Translations under genes and position numbers: made by a program
Notes under the pieces: model-generated
Seen by the model: the letters and a program-made list of their open reading frames with translations, nothing else
Told to the model about the DNA's origin: nothing
Database searches by the model: none
In this document: in pieces, positions 33,174-40,957 of the stretch
Layout: each line of letters opens with the position of its first letter
Position numbering within the stretch: the stretch's first letter is position 1
Origin: Crocinitomicaceae bacterium
GTDB taxonomy: Bacteria; Bacteroidota; Bacteroidia; Flavobacteriales_D; Crocinitomicaceae
Direction of reading: 5' to 3'
DNA length: 54,057 bases
Assembly (NCBI GenBank): GCA_020832365.1
Contig: JAFIEX010000002.1
Span: forward strand, 1 to 54,057

Positions 33174-33572
33174 TTAATTTACGATTATCTGACTGGGACC
33201 ACCAAGCTTTCGAATGTGGCACCCATCATTATGGAATACGAATTTTCCATTAACTTGTTTGGTACTATCTATTATAATTGCTAATGAAAATTTTGTTGCA
33301 GTGCTTGCTGTATAATATATTTCATTATCGGTTAAGACAATAATTTGGTTGAAATAGTCGGTTTCAAAAGGGTAGCTTTGTTCTGTAATTACGGTGTCTC
33401 CTGTTGCTTCAAGAATAACAGCGTAACTTTCATAAGCTACTTTCTCACCGAATGCATCAACCAATTCTGTGCTGTGCATTACAAACTCTTCCGTACAATA
33501 ATAATTATGTTTGTTGCATTGAAAAGACATTAGTCCGACAAGAACAAATGGTAAAATAACTTGGATCTTCAT
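33174..33572 (-). CDS. small predicted lipoprotein, unknown function
   Basis: A 132-residue protein with a lipoprotein signal MKIQVILPFVLVGLMSFQC (lipobox SFQC, Cys 19). The mature part has about 112 residues with three more Cys (NYYCTE, GCHIRK) and a beta-rich composition with many Tyr, Thr and Val. No family is recognised. It carries its own -7 box upstream (TACATTTG on the minus strand, 33593-33600) and shares a bidirectional terminator with glnN, so it is a single-gene unit between glnN and the MBL/rhodanese gene. Confidence 0.75.
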   Translation of the reverse strand: MKIQVILPFVLVGLMSFQCNKHNYYCTEEFVMHSTELVDAFGEKVAYESYAVILEATGDTVITEQSYPFETDYFNQIIVLTDNEIYYTASTATKFSLAIIIDSTKQVNGKFVFHNDGCHIRKLGGPSQIIVN

Positions 33573-33592
33573 GGCTGCTTGTTTTATATGAA

Positions 33593-33600
33593 CAAATGTA
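33593..33600 (-). promoter_or_regulatory. -7 element of the small lipoprotein gene
   Basis: The minus strand reads TACATTTG, a perfect match to TAnnTTTG, 20 bases before the ATG at 33572. Confidence 0.5.
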
Positions 33601-33660
33601 AATCAAAATACACTCAGTTGTATTCATCAATGAATTTTATATATACTGAAATATCCAGTA

Positions 33661-33694
33661 AAAAAAAGGAGGCTTCTGATGAAGCCTCCTTTTT
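33661..33694 (-). terminator. terminator of the MBL/rhodanese gene
   Basis: AAAAAGGAGGCTTC and GAAGCCTCCTTTTT form a 14-bp stem with a 4-base loop; on the minus strand the stem runs into seven T. It lies 29 bases after the stop. Confidence 0.9.
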
Positions 33695-33723
33695 ATAACT
33701 ATAACTAACTTAAATCGAGTGCT

Positions 33724-35136
33724 TTACAAGAGTGTTGTTGGGCAAACATATTCAGAAACAGGAACATTTGTTGCTTCAATAGCTTTAAAACCACCGACAA
33801 CATCTACAAAATTATCCCAACCTCTAGCTTTTAGAATTGAAGAAGCAATCATACTTCTGTATCCTCCAGCACAATGCAAGATAAATTTTTCTTCTTTAGG
33901 AAATTCTGCCAAGTAATCATTGATGTTGCCAAGCGGTGTGTTGTTGGCTCCTATCACATGTTGAGAATCGAATTCACTTGCTTTTCTAACATCAAAAACT
34001 TTTGTTCCAGTAGCTATTTCCTTAGCAAATTCTTCAGCAGAAATGCGATTAATCTGATCAACTTCTTTTCCTGCTTTTTCCCAAGCTTCGAATCCTCCTT
34101 CTAGGTAGCCAATAGCATGGTCGTAGCCAACTCGCGATAATCGAATGATGCTTTCTTCTTCTTTGCCAGTTTCTGTTACCAAAAGTATCTCTTGCTTAAT
34201 ATCTGGAATCAATTCTCCAACCCACATAGCAAAATTGCTATCTAGGCCAATGTTAATGGAATTAGGAATAAATCCTTTGTGGAAATCATCCGCTGGTCTT
34301 GTATCTAAAATTAGTGGTCTAGATTCATTGGCGACTAATTCAAATGTAGCAGCATCCATTGGTTTTTTAGCACGATCCATTACCTTATCAAGACTTTCAT
34401 AACCTTGAATGTTCATTAAGACATTCTTAGGGAAATATCCTGGAGGAGTTGTTAAGCCTGTTAATAGTTCCTTGATAAACTCCTCTTTGGTCATATCAGG
34501 TCTTAAGGCATAATTAGTTTTTTTCTGATTGCCTAAAGTGTCCGTTGTTTCTGTGCTCATTTTCTTTCCGCATGCAGATCCAGCGCCATGATTTGGATAA
34601 ACGATTAAATCGTCACTTAAAGGCATGATTTTGTTACGCAGCGAATCAAATAAGTGTGCTGCCAGTTTTTCTTCTGTTAAATCAGCAATCACGTGTTGTG
34701 CCAAATCTGGACGGCCTACATCACCAATGAATAAAGTGTCGCCAGTAATGATACCGTGTTCTTTTCCATTTTCATCTATCAATAAATAAGTTGTCGATTC
34801 CATGGTGTGTCCAGGTGTATGGATGGTCTTAATCGTGTAATCTCCAACTTTAAATTCTTGGTTGTCCGTTGCAACAATAGCCTCAAAGCCAGGTTTTGCT
34901 GTAGGACCAAAAACTATGTCAGCACCTGTTTTTTTAGCTAAATCTAAATGTCCAGATACAAAATCAGCGTGGAAATGCGTTTCAAAAACATACTTCATTT
35001 TAGCTCCATCTTTTTCGGCTCTGTCGATGTAAGGCTGCACTTCTCTTAAAGGATCAAAAACTGCTGCCTCTCCTTTACTTTCAATGTAGTATGCCGCGTG
35101 TGCGATACATCCTGTATAAATTTGTTCTACTTTCAT
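33724..35136 (-). CDS. MBL-fold hydrolase with two rhodanese domains (persulfide dioxygenase-sulfurtransferase type)
   Basis: A 470-residue cytoplasmic protein. Residues ~1-245 are a metallo-beta-lactamase fold with THFHADFVSGH (His 54, His 56, Asp 58, His 63), HTPGHT (His 110) and GDTLFIGDVGRPDL, as in ETHE1-type persulfide dioxygenases. Two rhodanese domains follow. In the second, LHCAGGYRS carries the catalytic Cys 422. In the first, the equivalent loop reads LVTETGKEEE and has no Cys, so that domain is inactive or structural. This architecture is widespread in Bacteroidota and is thought to oxidise glutathione- or other persulfides and pass on sulfane sulfur. Upstream, CAAAGGAA on the plus strand at 35166-35173 is a near-match to a minus-strand -7 box. 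It is monocistronic. Confidence 0.9.
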   Translation of the reverse strand: MKVEQIYTGCIAHAAYYIESKGEAAVFDPLREVQPYIDRAEKDGAKMKYVFETHFHADFVSGHLDLAKKTGADIVFGPTAKPGFEAIVATDNQEFKVGDYTIKTIHTPGHTMESTTYLLIDENGKEHGIITGDTLFIGDVGRPDLAQHVIADLTEEKLAAHLFDSLRNKIMPLSDDLIVYPNHGAGSACGKKMSTETTDTLGNQKKTNYALRPDMTKEEFIKELLTGLTTPPGYFPKNVLMNIQGYESLDKVMDRAKKPMDAATFELVANESRPLILDTRPADDFHKGFIPNSINIGLDSNFAMWVGELIPDIKQEILLVTETGKEEESIIRLSRVGYDHAIGYLEGGFEAWEKAGKEVDQINRISAEEFAKEIATGTKVFDVRKASEFDSQHVIGANNTPLGNINDYLAEFPKEEKFILHCAGGYRSMIASSILKARGWDNFVDVVGGFKAIEATNVPVSEYVCPTTLL

Positions 35137-35244
35137 GATATTTAGTTTTTAATTATTAACTGGTACAAAGGAACGTTGTTTGTCCGTTTAAAAAAAGAAC
35201 TTTTGTTACACCGAAACATGACGTTTGTCAGTTTTTAAACAAAC

Positions 35245-35278
35245 AAAAAAGAGGCTATCCTAAAGGATAACCTCTTTA
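35245..35278 (-). terminator. terminator of mdh
   Basis: On the minus strand AAAGAGGTTATCC and GGATAGCCTCTTT form a 13-bp stem (one G-U pair) with a 4-base loop, followed by six T. It lies 21 bases after the mdh stop. Confidence 0.88.
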
Positions 35279-35298
35279 AATGAGATCTCATTTTAGTA

Positions 35299-36237
35299 TT
35301 ATGCTACTACATTCATATCGTCAAGTACTTTCATAACGCTTTTTACAGCATTAGCAGACTCTTCTAATAATGCTTTCTCTTCTGCATTCAAATCTAATTC
35401 AATGATTTTTTCAATTCCGTTTTTACCAAGTACAACAGGTACACCTAGATAGATGTCTTTCATGTTGTATTCACCTTGTAGCCAAGCACAAACTGGGAAG
35501 ATTCTTTTTTGGTCTCTAACAATTGCTTCAACCATTTGTGCAGCAGCAGCTCCAGGTGCATACCAAGCAGAAGTGCCAAGTAATTTAACGATTTCACCGC
35601 CACCAAATTTGGTTCTTTCGATGATTTCATTCAATTTATCTGAATCGATTAGTTCAGTTACTGGAATTCCAGCAACAGTTGTATATCTTGGAAGTGGCAC
35701 CATTGTGTCACCGTGACCACCCATTAATACTGCTTGAATATCTTTAGGAGAAACGTTTAATTCCATAGCTAAGAAAGAGCGGTATCTTGCTGTGTCTAAA
35801 ACTCCGGCCATACCAAAAACTTTCGAAGAGTCTACTTTTGCAGTCAAATAAGTGCAATAAGTCATTACGTCCAATGGATTAGAAACGCAAATGATTTTGG
35901 CATTTGGTGAATACTTAATAATTTGCTCCGTTACTGATTTAACAATTCCAGCATTTGTTGCGATTAAATCGTCTCTTGACATACCAGGTTTTCTTGGTAA
36001 TCCTGACGTAATAACTACAACTTCTGAGTCAGCAGTCATGGCATAATCATTAGTAGATCCAATAGTTCTAGAATCATACAAATTAATTGGGGAAGTTTCC
36101 CAAATATCCAAAGCCTTACCTTCTGCAAAACCTTCTTTAATATCCAACAAAACGATTTCATTGGCAATTTCTCTGTGAGCTAATACATTGGCGCAAGTTG
36201 CTCCAACATTTCCAGCTCCAACTACAGTAACTTTCAT
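35299..36237 (-). CDS. mdh: malate dehydrogenase, LDH-like
   Basis: NAD-dependent interconversion of malate and oxaloacetate in the TCA cycle. 312 residues. The Rossmann start VTVVGAGNVGATCANVLA carries the GxGxxG motif. LLDIKEGFAEGKALDI supplies the Asp that prefers NAD. Substrate Arg are in GLPRKPGMSR and DTARYRSFLAM, and the catalytic His is in GGHGDTMVPLPRYTTVAG. This is the LDH-like [MDH III] type typical of Bacteroidota, not the E. coli type; the Arg-rich mobile loop (LPRKPGMSR) supports malate rather than lactate specificity. It is monocistronic with a terminator. The upstream gap to the next gene is 147 bases. Confidence 0.96.
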   Translation of the reverse strand: MKVTVVGAGNVGATCANVLAHREIANEIVLLDIKEGFAEGKALDIWETSPINLYDSRTIGSTNDYAMTADSEVVVITSGLPRKPGMSRDDLIATNAGIVKSVTEQIIKYSPNAKIICVSNPLDVMTYCTYLTAKVDSSKVFGMAGVLDTARYRSFLAMELNVSPKDIQAVLMGGHGDTMVPLPRYTTVAGIPVTELIDSDKLNEIIERTKFGGGEIVKLLGTSAWYAPGAAAAQMVEAIVRDQKRIFPVCAWLQGEYNMKDIYLGVPVVLGKNGIEKIIELDLNAEEKALLEESANAVKSVMKVLDDMNVVA

Positions 36238-36384
36238 GTTATTTCAGTTTTAATTTTTTTCTGCCGTAAATTTAAACGTTTTAACAGCATTCGCATCTAA
36301 AGAGTTCAGAAAATTTCTAAAATTAAATGATTTTTTTTCAATGTTCTTGATTGAAGTGGCTTCGCTTTTTGATATAAGCGCATT

Positions 36385-37035
36385 TCATTTAGAATGATTC
36401 ACAATAATTTCAAAGTACTCAGGGTCTAAAAATGTGGTTAAGTCATAAATGCCTGTTGTGTTTTCTTGAAACTGTTTTTCAAAAATATCTTTTCGCACTA
36501 CATCGGTGAAGATGTGGTAAAACAATTCTGTACAATACATTTCGTTAGAATCTTCTTTATCGAAAGCATGGTCGAATGGCACCTTTTTAGCGAGGTAATA
36601 GTTGGCTCTTTCAATTAATTGGTTTCCAATGTTGCTTGCTCCTTTGTACCTAGAAACTATTAAAGTTCTTGGAACACTTTCATTAAGGAATTTTTGAAGC
36701 GGTTCAATTTGTATACCATCTTTCTCCGAAACACTGCTGGATAAGGAGTGAATTACCCAAGGACGATTAAGTGAGTCCAACTGAATCATCCCGCAATGCG
36801 TAACGGGATAGTCACATTTTTGCAATTTTACAATTGTTCGGCTAAAGAACCCGTACCCTTGACGCATAATGATATCACCATTTTGCAGTAGCCCTTGTTC
36901 TTTTGATGGCATTGGGTAGTAGACTGACTTAGTGTTTTCGCTATCTAAAAATAAGAGGTAGTAAAAAATAGCAGCTAAAAGTATGATTACGAAGGTTAAA
37001 AAAAGAAAAGAGCGGATAATGATTTTTTTTGTCAT
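36385..37035 (-). CDS. YiiX/YebB-like NlpC/P60-superfamily cysteine hydrolase, membrane anchored
   Basis: The ATG at 37035 gives 216 residues; a TTG at 37056 would only add seven. A single membrane anchor (IIIRSFLFLTFVIILLAAIF) is followed by a papain-like permuted NlpC/P60 domain: LQNGDIIMRQG at the start, DYPVTHCGMI with the likely catalytic His 80, and NEMYCTELFYHIF with the likely Cys 168. YiiX-like hydrolases act on amide or ester bonds of unknown physiological substrates, possibly lipids or peptides of the envelope. It lies 34 bases downstream of the acidic lipoprotein gene on the same strand and probably forms an operon with it. No terminator follows it. Confidence 0.82.
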   Translation of the reverse strand: MTKKIIIRSFLFLTFVIILLAAIFYYLLFLDSENTKSVYYPMPSKEQGLLQNGDIIMRQGYGFFSRTIVKLQKCDYPVTHCGMIQLDSLNRPWVIHSLSSSVSEKDGIQIEPLQKFLNESVPRTLIVSRYKGASNIGNQLIERANYYLAKKVPFDHAFDKEDSNEMYCTELFYHIFTDVVRKDIFEKQFQENTTGIYDLTTFLDPEYFEIIVNHSK

Positions 37036-37069
37036 TGTTCCGCTCTTTACAGTCAATAGCTAAAAATTA

Positions 37070-37534
37070 TTACTCTTCGCCTTCGATTAATTCATTTAAC
37101 CCCTCAATTTCCTCCTCTAAGTCCATATCCATGTCGAAGTCCATGTCAAAGTCCATATCGTCGAAATTTGGTGTTTCTTTTTTCATATCGACTAACCACT
37201 TTCCATCAACTTTTTTCATGTCAATTTTATCGCTTTCACCTTCTTCTGTGCAACAATAAGTGCAAGTTGCAGTCTCACCATCTTCAGAAACTTCACATTT
37301 TACGTCTTTTACTTCGTTTGGATTTTCTGGTTTTTCATCACCCATGAAGCTTTTTAATAACCCTAAAAGTTGCTTAGTGTCTTCCGTTCCCAATTCTGCT
37401 GCTTTATCAAGCTCGCCAGCAGCTAAAAATTTCAGATATTGTTCTGCTGTTTTTTCAGGTCCTGCACTACCTGAACATGCTACCATAGATAATCCAATTA
37501 CCAAGGCAGCAAAGAATTTAATAGTTTTTTTCAT
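37070..37534 (-). CDS. DUF4878-like lipoprotein with an acidic Asp/Met repeat tail
   Basis: A 154-residue protein with a lipoprotein signal ending LSMVAC (Cys 20). The following region has KTAEQYLKFLAAGELDKAAEL and ends VDGKWLVDMKKE, the compact NTF2-like/DUF4878 pattern of small bacterial lipoproteins. A Cys-rich strand TCTYCCTEEG precedes it. The tail contains DDMDFDMDFDMDMDLEEE, a short Asp-Phe-Asp-Met repeat, then a Glu-rich end; this could bind metal or positively charged surfaces. The DUF4878 assignment is from pattern memory. It is first in a two-gene unit with the YiiX-like hydrolase and has a perfect upstream -7 box. Confidence 0.75.
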   Translation of the reverse strand: MKKTIKFFAALVIGLSMVACSGSAGPEKTAEQYLKFLAAGELDKAAELGTEDTKQLLGLLKSFMGDEKPENPNEVKDVKCEVSEDGETATCTYCCTEEGESDKIDMKKVDGKWLVDMKKETPNFDDMDFDMDFDMDMDLEEEIEGLNELIEGEE

Positions 37535-37559
37535 TGTTTTTGTGTTTAATTAATTTATA

Positions 37560-37567
37560 CAAATGTA
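37560..37567 (-). promoter_or_regulatory. -7 element of the acidic lipoprotein gene
   Basis: The minus strand reads TACATTTG, a perfect TAnnTTTG match, 25 bases before the ATG at 37534. Confidence 0.5.
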
Positions 37568-37684
37568 ATATAAGTTTTTTTCACAGTCTAATTTGTTAAA
37601 AAAATCATTTCAAGTATTGGAGTTTCTGAGAGAACAGTTGAAAAAACCATAGCGCTGAGATCCGTAAATAATCATGTTTAACTA

Positions 37685-37738
37685 ATTGATCAATAGTTCA
37701 AAAAAAACTTTAATATTTAGCGATAACAAATTTGTTAT
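37685..37738. promoter_or_regulatory. two palindromes upstream of the sigma factor gene
   Basis: ATTGATCAAT (37685-37694, flanked by AACT and AGTT) and ATAACAAATTTGTTAT (37723-37738, 16 bp, perfect) lie 30 bases apart. TATATTAG at 37736-37743 is one base off the -7 consensus and overlaps the second palindrome, so a dimeric regulator bound there could block transcription of the sigma operon. Confidence 0.5.
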
Positions 37739-37779
37739 ATTAGCTGAATAGAATTTATATTTCATTTTTCATTTAAAAT

Positions 37780-37857
37780 ATGGCAACCATAATTGAATTG
37801 GTGCGTTACTCAAACAACACTTGCTGTGGAGGAAGAACAATTAAAATTACTGATTAA
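37780..37857 (+). CDS. possible 25-codon leader ORF overlapping the sigma gene start
   Basis: ATG at 37780 opens a frame of 25 codons (MATIIELVRYSNNT start) ending TAA at 37855-37857, about 30 bases inside the sigma coding region in another frame. It is the only ATG before the sigma gene. It may be a translated leader whose ribosomes reinitiate at the sigma GTG, or the remnant of a one-base indel that separated the original start from the sigma frame. No family match. Confidence 0.25.
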   Translation: MATIIELVRYSNNTCCGGRTIKITD

Positions 37858-38401
37858 GCAATGTGCATTAGGAAAAAGACTTGCGCAGAAAAAATTGTTC
37901 GAGAAATTCTATGGAAAGTTGTTGGGGGTTTGTATGCGTTACATTAGTGACCATGACCAAGCTCAAGAGGTGGTGCAAGAGGGTTTTATTAAGATTTTTG
38001 ATAAGCTGGCAGACTTTGATTTCAAAGGGTCATTTGAAGGATGGATGAGGAGGATAATTGTGAATGCTGCGATTGATAAAATCCGCTACAATAAAAGGCA
38101 AGCAATTAGCACAGATAATGATTTTTTGTTGGGTGCAAATCAATATGAAGAAGATGATGCTTTTGCAAATGAGGTCTTGATTAAATTAAAAGCAGAGGAG
38201 GCGATGAAAGCAGTTCAATCTCTCTCCCCTGCATACAGAACAGTATTTAATTTGTACGTTATTGAAAACTATTCTCACAGTGAAATAGCAAAAATATTAG
38301 GGATTTCAGAAGGGACTTCAAAGTCTAACTTAGCAAAAGCCAAACAAAACCTTAGGAAACTCTTAGAAGAAAAATTTAGCCGATTAGACAACGAATTATG
38401 A
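37826..38401 (+). CDS. ECF sigma factor (RpoE-like)
   Basis: Regions are clear: sigma-2 at ~10-80 (QKKLFEKFYGKLLGVCMRYI, AQEVVQEGFIKIFDKLADFD, GWMRRIIVNAAIDKIRYNKR) and sigma-4 at ~125-185 (LSPAYRTVFNLYVIENYSHS, EIAKILGISEGTSKSNLAKA). The frame has no ATG start: it opens at TAA 37790-37792. GTG at 37826 gives 191 residues with the usual family start (MEEEQLKLLIKQCALGKRLA); TTG at 37793 would add 11 residues. The stop overlaps the ATG of the next gene by four bases (ATGA), the usual sigma/anti-sigma arrangement. Two palindromes and a near-consensus -7 element lie upstream. Confidence 0.92.
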   Translation: MEEEQLKLLIKQCALGKRLAQKKLFEKFYGKLLGVCMRYISDHDQAQEVVQEGFIKIFDKLADFDFKGSFEGWMRRIIVNAAIDKIRYNKRQAISTDNDFLLGANQYEEDDAFANEVLIKLKAEEAMKAVQSLSPAYRTVFNLYVIENYSHSEIAKILGISEGTSKSNLAKAKQNLRKLLEEKFSRLDNEL

Positions 38402-39702
38402 GTAAGTTATTAGAGAAAATATTTAAAGAAAAATTACAGGACTACGACGCTGGTCTTTCTAATGATGCATGGAGGTCTTTCGAAAAGAAGTTAGACACTG
38501 GTAATGGATTTAGCAACAATTTGAAATATGTGTTGTGGTCTGTGGCAATAGTTGCTATATTAGTTCCATTAATGTATTTCTCATTACAAACACCTGATAG
38601 TAAAAATCAATATTTTTCTGAAAACAATTCGCAGAATTTTACAGATGTATCAGAGGAAACCAATAGCTTAGAGGAGAAAATAATAAGTGATAATGCTAAA
38701 CGATTACCTGACGCTTATGAAAGTGAGAATTCCGAAAGTAGTGAAGTCACGCTAAAAACAAATGAGCCTAGGCAATTGCTTGGTAAATCAGATAATGAGT
38801 ATGAATATCAGGAGGACGTCGCTGATATGAATCAATCAGCTCCAAATGAAAAAACAACGGAAAAATTAAGTCATGCCTCACCAGCATATGAAAAACAAAT
38901 GTTCTCCAAAGAGGATAAAAAAGAAGTTCAGAAAACTTTCGTGCCGGGTGTGGTTACCAAAGACTTCCTTTGTAAAGGAGAAACCACTAAGGTTAAAAAT
39001 ACTTCAAGCTCTGAAAACGAATTGGTTCGTTTGGATGTAGATGGGGTTGTCATTGATTTACAGCCAGGTAAAGAGTTGGAGCTTAATCTTGCATCTTCCT
39101 CTCAAATCTTATTTCTCAACAAGAAAAACGAAGTAATTGACTCCAAACAAATTGAAGTATTGAAAAGTGATTTACCAGTACCTAATGTTGTCGCTAATGT
39201 ATTTGATGAAGGATTGCCAGTTGCTGAGGTAAATTTAATAGGTACTTTCAAAAGCGCCAATTGGTACTTTGACAATCGAATGATAGGCGAAGGGGCTCAG
39301 CAATCTATTCACACGTTTTATAAAGGGAATCATTTTGTATATGTGAGAGGTACAGATGAGAACGGTTGTGCTTTTAATCTGGAGATTCCAATTCATGTGG
39401 AAAATGACTATAATCTAATGGCTCCAAACAGCTTATCCCCTGAGGGTGGTGATGTTAGAAGAAGAACCTTTATTCCTTTTGCACTTAAGCAAAGAGAGAC
39501 GCCTTTCACGATGTTTATTATTGATCCTAGGGATAATGATGTGATTTACACCACTAGAGACGTTAATTCCCCATGGGATGGTGTAGATAGAAGAACAGGT
39601 AAATTGGTTTCTAAAGAAAGATCATTTGTTTGGAAAGTTCAATTAGAATCACCCGAGAAAGGGGAGAAAAATATATACATTGGTAACGTTATACATTTCT
39701 AA
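38398..39702 (+). CDS. single-pass membrane protein, probable anti-sigma factor with a T9SS type-B-like (CHU_C) distal domain
   Basis: A 434-residue protein in the position of an anti-sigma factor (ATGA overlap). The short N-terminus (~1-40), with LQDYDAGLSNDAWRSFEKKL, matches the cytoplasmic segment of Bacteroidota regulators encoded next to ECF sigma factors. One membrane helix lies at ~43-63 (YVLWSVAIVAILVPLMYFSL). A Ser/Glu-rich stalk reaches ~185; two Ig/PKD-like modules follow (FLCKGETTKVKNTSSSENEL, GTFKSANWYFDNRMIG). The last ~100 residues read APNSLSPEGGDVRRRTFIPF, FTMFIIDPRDNDVIYTTRDV and WDGVDRR, the pattern of T9SS type-B (CHU_C) domains (normally APN.FSPN.DG, IYDRWG.., GWDG..G). 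No signal peptide is seen, so the C-terminus should be periplasmic and tethered. A role as a sensor of T9SS state is inference. Confidence 0.75.
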   Translation: MSKLLEKIFKEKLQDYDAGLSNDAWRSFEKKLDTGNGFSNNLKYVLWSVAIVAILVPLMYFSLQTPDSKNQYFSENNSQNFTDVSEETNSLEEKIISDNAKRLPDAYESENSESSEVTLKTNEPRQLLGKSDNEYEYQEDVADMNQSAPNEKTTEKLSHASPAYEKQMFSKEDKKEVQKTFVPGVVTKDFLCKGETTKVKNTSSSENELVRLDVDGVVIDLQPGKELELNLASSSQILFLNKKNEVIDSKQIEVLKSDLPVPNVVANVFDEGLPVAEVNLIGTFKSANWYFDNRMIGEGAQQSIHTFYKGNHFVYVRGTDENGCAFNLEIPIHVENDYNLMAPNSLSPEGGDVRRRTFIPFALKQRETPFTMFIIDPRDNDVIYTTRDVNSPWDGVDRRTGKLVSKERSFVWKVQLESPEKGEKNIYIGNVIHF

Positions 39703-39755
39703 TTGTCAAAAGGGCGAGAAGTGAAAGAACCATTGTAAATTATTTTTTATATCTT

Positions 39756-40487
39756 TTACTGATCTCTTTCGATAAAATGAATTTCTCCATTTGCAAAGTA
39801 CCTTTCAGTTTGGTTGGTTTTAATGTTAATTTTCCCATCTCGGTTTACTTGTATAATTGCTCCTTCGAAACATTCTCCGTCAATTGATTTAAATTGGCTG
39901 ATTTTGTTTTTTAACCAGAGTAATTCATGGTATTTCTCCTCCAATACTTCAAATGGTTGCGTTACCCAAAAGTTGAATTGTGCTATAAATTGCAGTAATA
40001 CTTCCTTTGGAGCATAAATGCAACCTGTTTCATTGAATAAACTTGTTGCGTTTTTCACAGAAAAGTGTTTTTGATTAATGTTTAGCCCAATACCGACAAC
40101 CGCATTTACCTTATTGGAGCTATAATATTGCTTTTCAATTAGAATGCCTGCTATCTTTCTGTTTGCAACAACTATGTCATTTGGCCATTTGATAGCAGCA
40201 TCATCGCAATGCGATCGAACCAATAAACAAAGCGCTATACTGGTAACGAAATTGATAGCGATGGGTTCGGTTAAGAGCTTTGACTTTAGACTTAAAGGGA
40301 AAGAGAATGTTAAATTTTCATAAGGCGTACTATGCCATTTGTTCCCTCTTTGACCTTTACCAGCGGTTTGAATAGCTGCCAAAATTACAGTTCCTTCAGC
40401 CAAACTACCTGACATGAACTCCTTGGCAACATAATTGTTAGTACTATCAATGGAAGGTAATTCGATTATTTTATTTCCGATTTTCAC
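39756..40487 (-). CDS. birA: biotin--[acetyl-CoA-carboxylase] ligase, monofunctional
   Basis: Attaches biotin to carboxylase/BCCP lysine via biotinyl-5'-AMP. 243 residues with no N-terminal DNA-binding domain, so it is the class I enzyme without a repressor function. Motifs are SIDSTNNYVAK at the start of the catalytic core, TAGKGQRGNKWHS (biotinyl-AMP-binding loop, usual GRGRRG), IKWPNDIVVANRKIAGIL (KWPND) and VVGIGLNINQ. A small C-terminal SH3-like domain ends the protein. The frame starts with GTG at 40487, the first plausible start; no ATG lies upstream in frame. It is divergent from rsfS with 81 bases between start codons, an arrangement seen in other Flavobacteriia. It converges on the sigma-operon membrane gene. 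Confidence 0.93.
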   Translation of the reverse strand: MKIGNKIIELPSIDSTNNYVAKEFMSGSLAEGTVILAAIQTAGKGQRGNKWHSTPYENLTFSFPLSLKSKLLTEPIAINFVTSIALCLLVRSHCDDAAIKWPNDIVVANRKIAGILIEKQYYSSNKVNAVVGIGLNINQKHFSVKNATSLFNETGCIYAPKEVLLQFIAQFNFWVTQPFEVLEEKYHELLWLKNKISQFKSIDGECFEGAIIQVNRDGKINIKTNQTERYFANGEIHFIERDQ

Positions 40488-40541
40488 TGGTCTAAATTGT
40501 TCCTTGTTCAGATTAATGTATGCGGTAAAAATAAAATTAAT

Positions 40542-40549
40542 TAGCTTTG
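40542..40549 (+). promoter_or_regulatory. -7 element of the rsfS-ftsH operon
   Basis: TAGCTTTG is a perfect TAnnTTTG match, 19 bases before the rsfS ATG at 40569. Confidence 0.55.
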
Positions 40550-40568
40550 TATCACTTTAAAATATTGA

Positions 40569-40946
40569 ATGCGAAAAAAAATTGAGAGTAAAAATGCTAC
40601 TTTGTTGACAGAGGTTGTAATAGAAGGCATGAAAAACAACAAAGCAGAGGATATTGTGTTATTAGATTTAGGAGGTATAGAAAATGCTGTGTGCAAATAC
40701 TTTGTTATCTGCACTGGTAAGTCATCTACACAAATTGAAGGTATTGCGAATTCTGTTGTAAGAACTACAAGAGATGAGTTAAAAGAGCGTCCTTGGCACC
40801 AAGAAGGTAAAGGGACAAGTGAGTGGATTCTATTAGATTATGTGGATGTTGTTATTCATATATTTTCAAAGGAATTAAGAGCGTATTACGAGCTAGAAGA
40901 GCTCTGGGCAGATGCGGAGAGGACAGAAATAGAAACAGTTTATTAA
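40569..40946 (+). CDS. rsfS: ribosome silencing factor RsfS
   Basis: A 125-residue protein that binds ribosomal protein uL14 and blocks subunit joining in starvation. Features: AEDIVLLDLGGIENAVCKYF, VICTGKSSTQIEGIANSVV, PWHQEGKGTSEWILLDYVDV and VVIHIFSKELRAYYELEELW, all typical of the family, and the usual length. First gene of the operon rsfS-ftsH-DUF2007-cdsA-psd, 11 bases upstream of ftsH. The grouping of ribosome silencing with membrane proteolysis and lipid synthesis is conserved in Bacteroidota. Confidence 0.95.
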   Translation: MRKKIESKNATLLTEVVIEGMKNNKAEDIVLLDLGGIENAVCKYFVICTGKSSTQIEGIANSVVRTTRDELKERPWHQEGKGTSEWILLDYVDVVIHIFSKELRAYYELEELWADAERTEIETVY

Positions 40947-40957
40947 GTTATTCTTGA

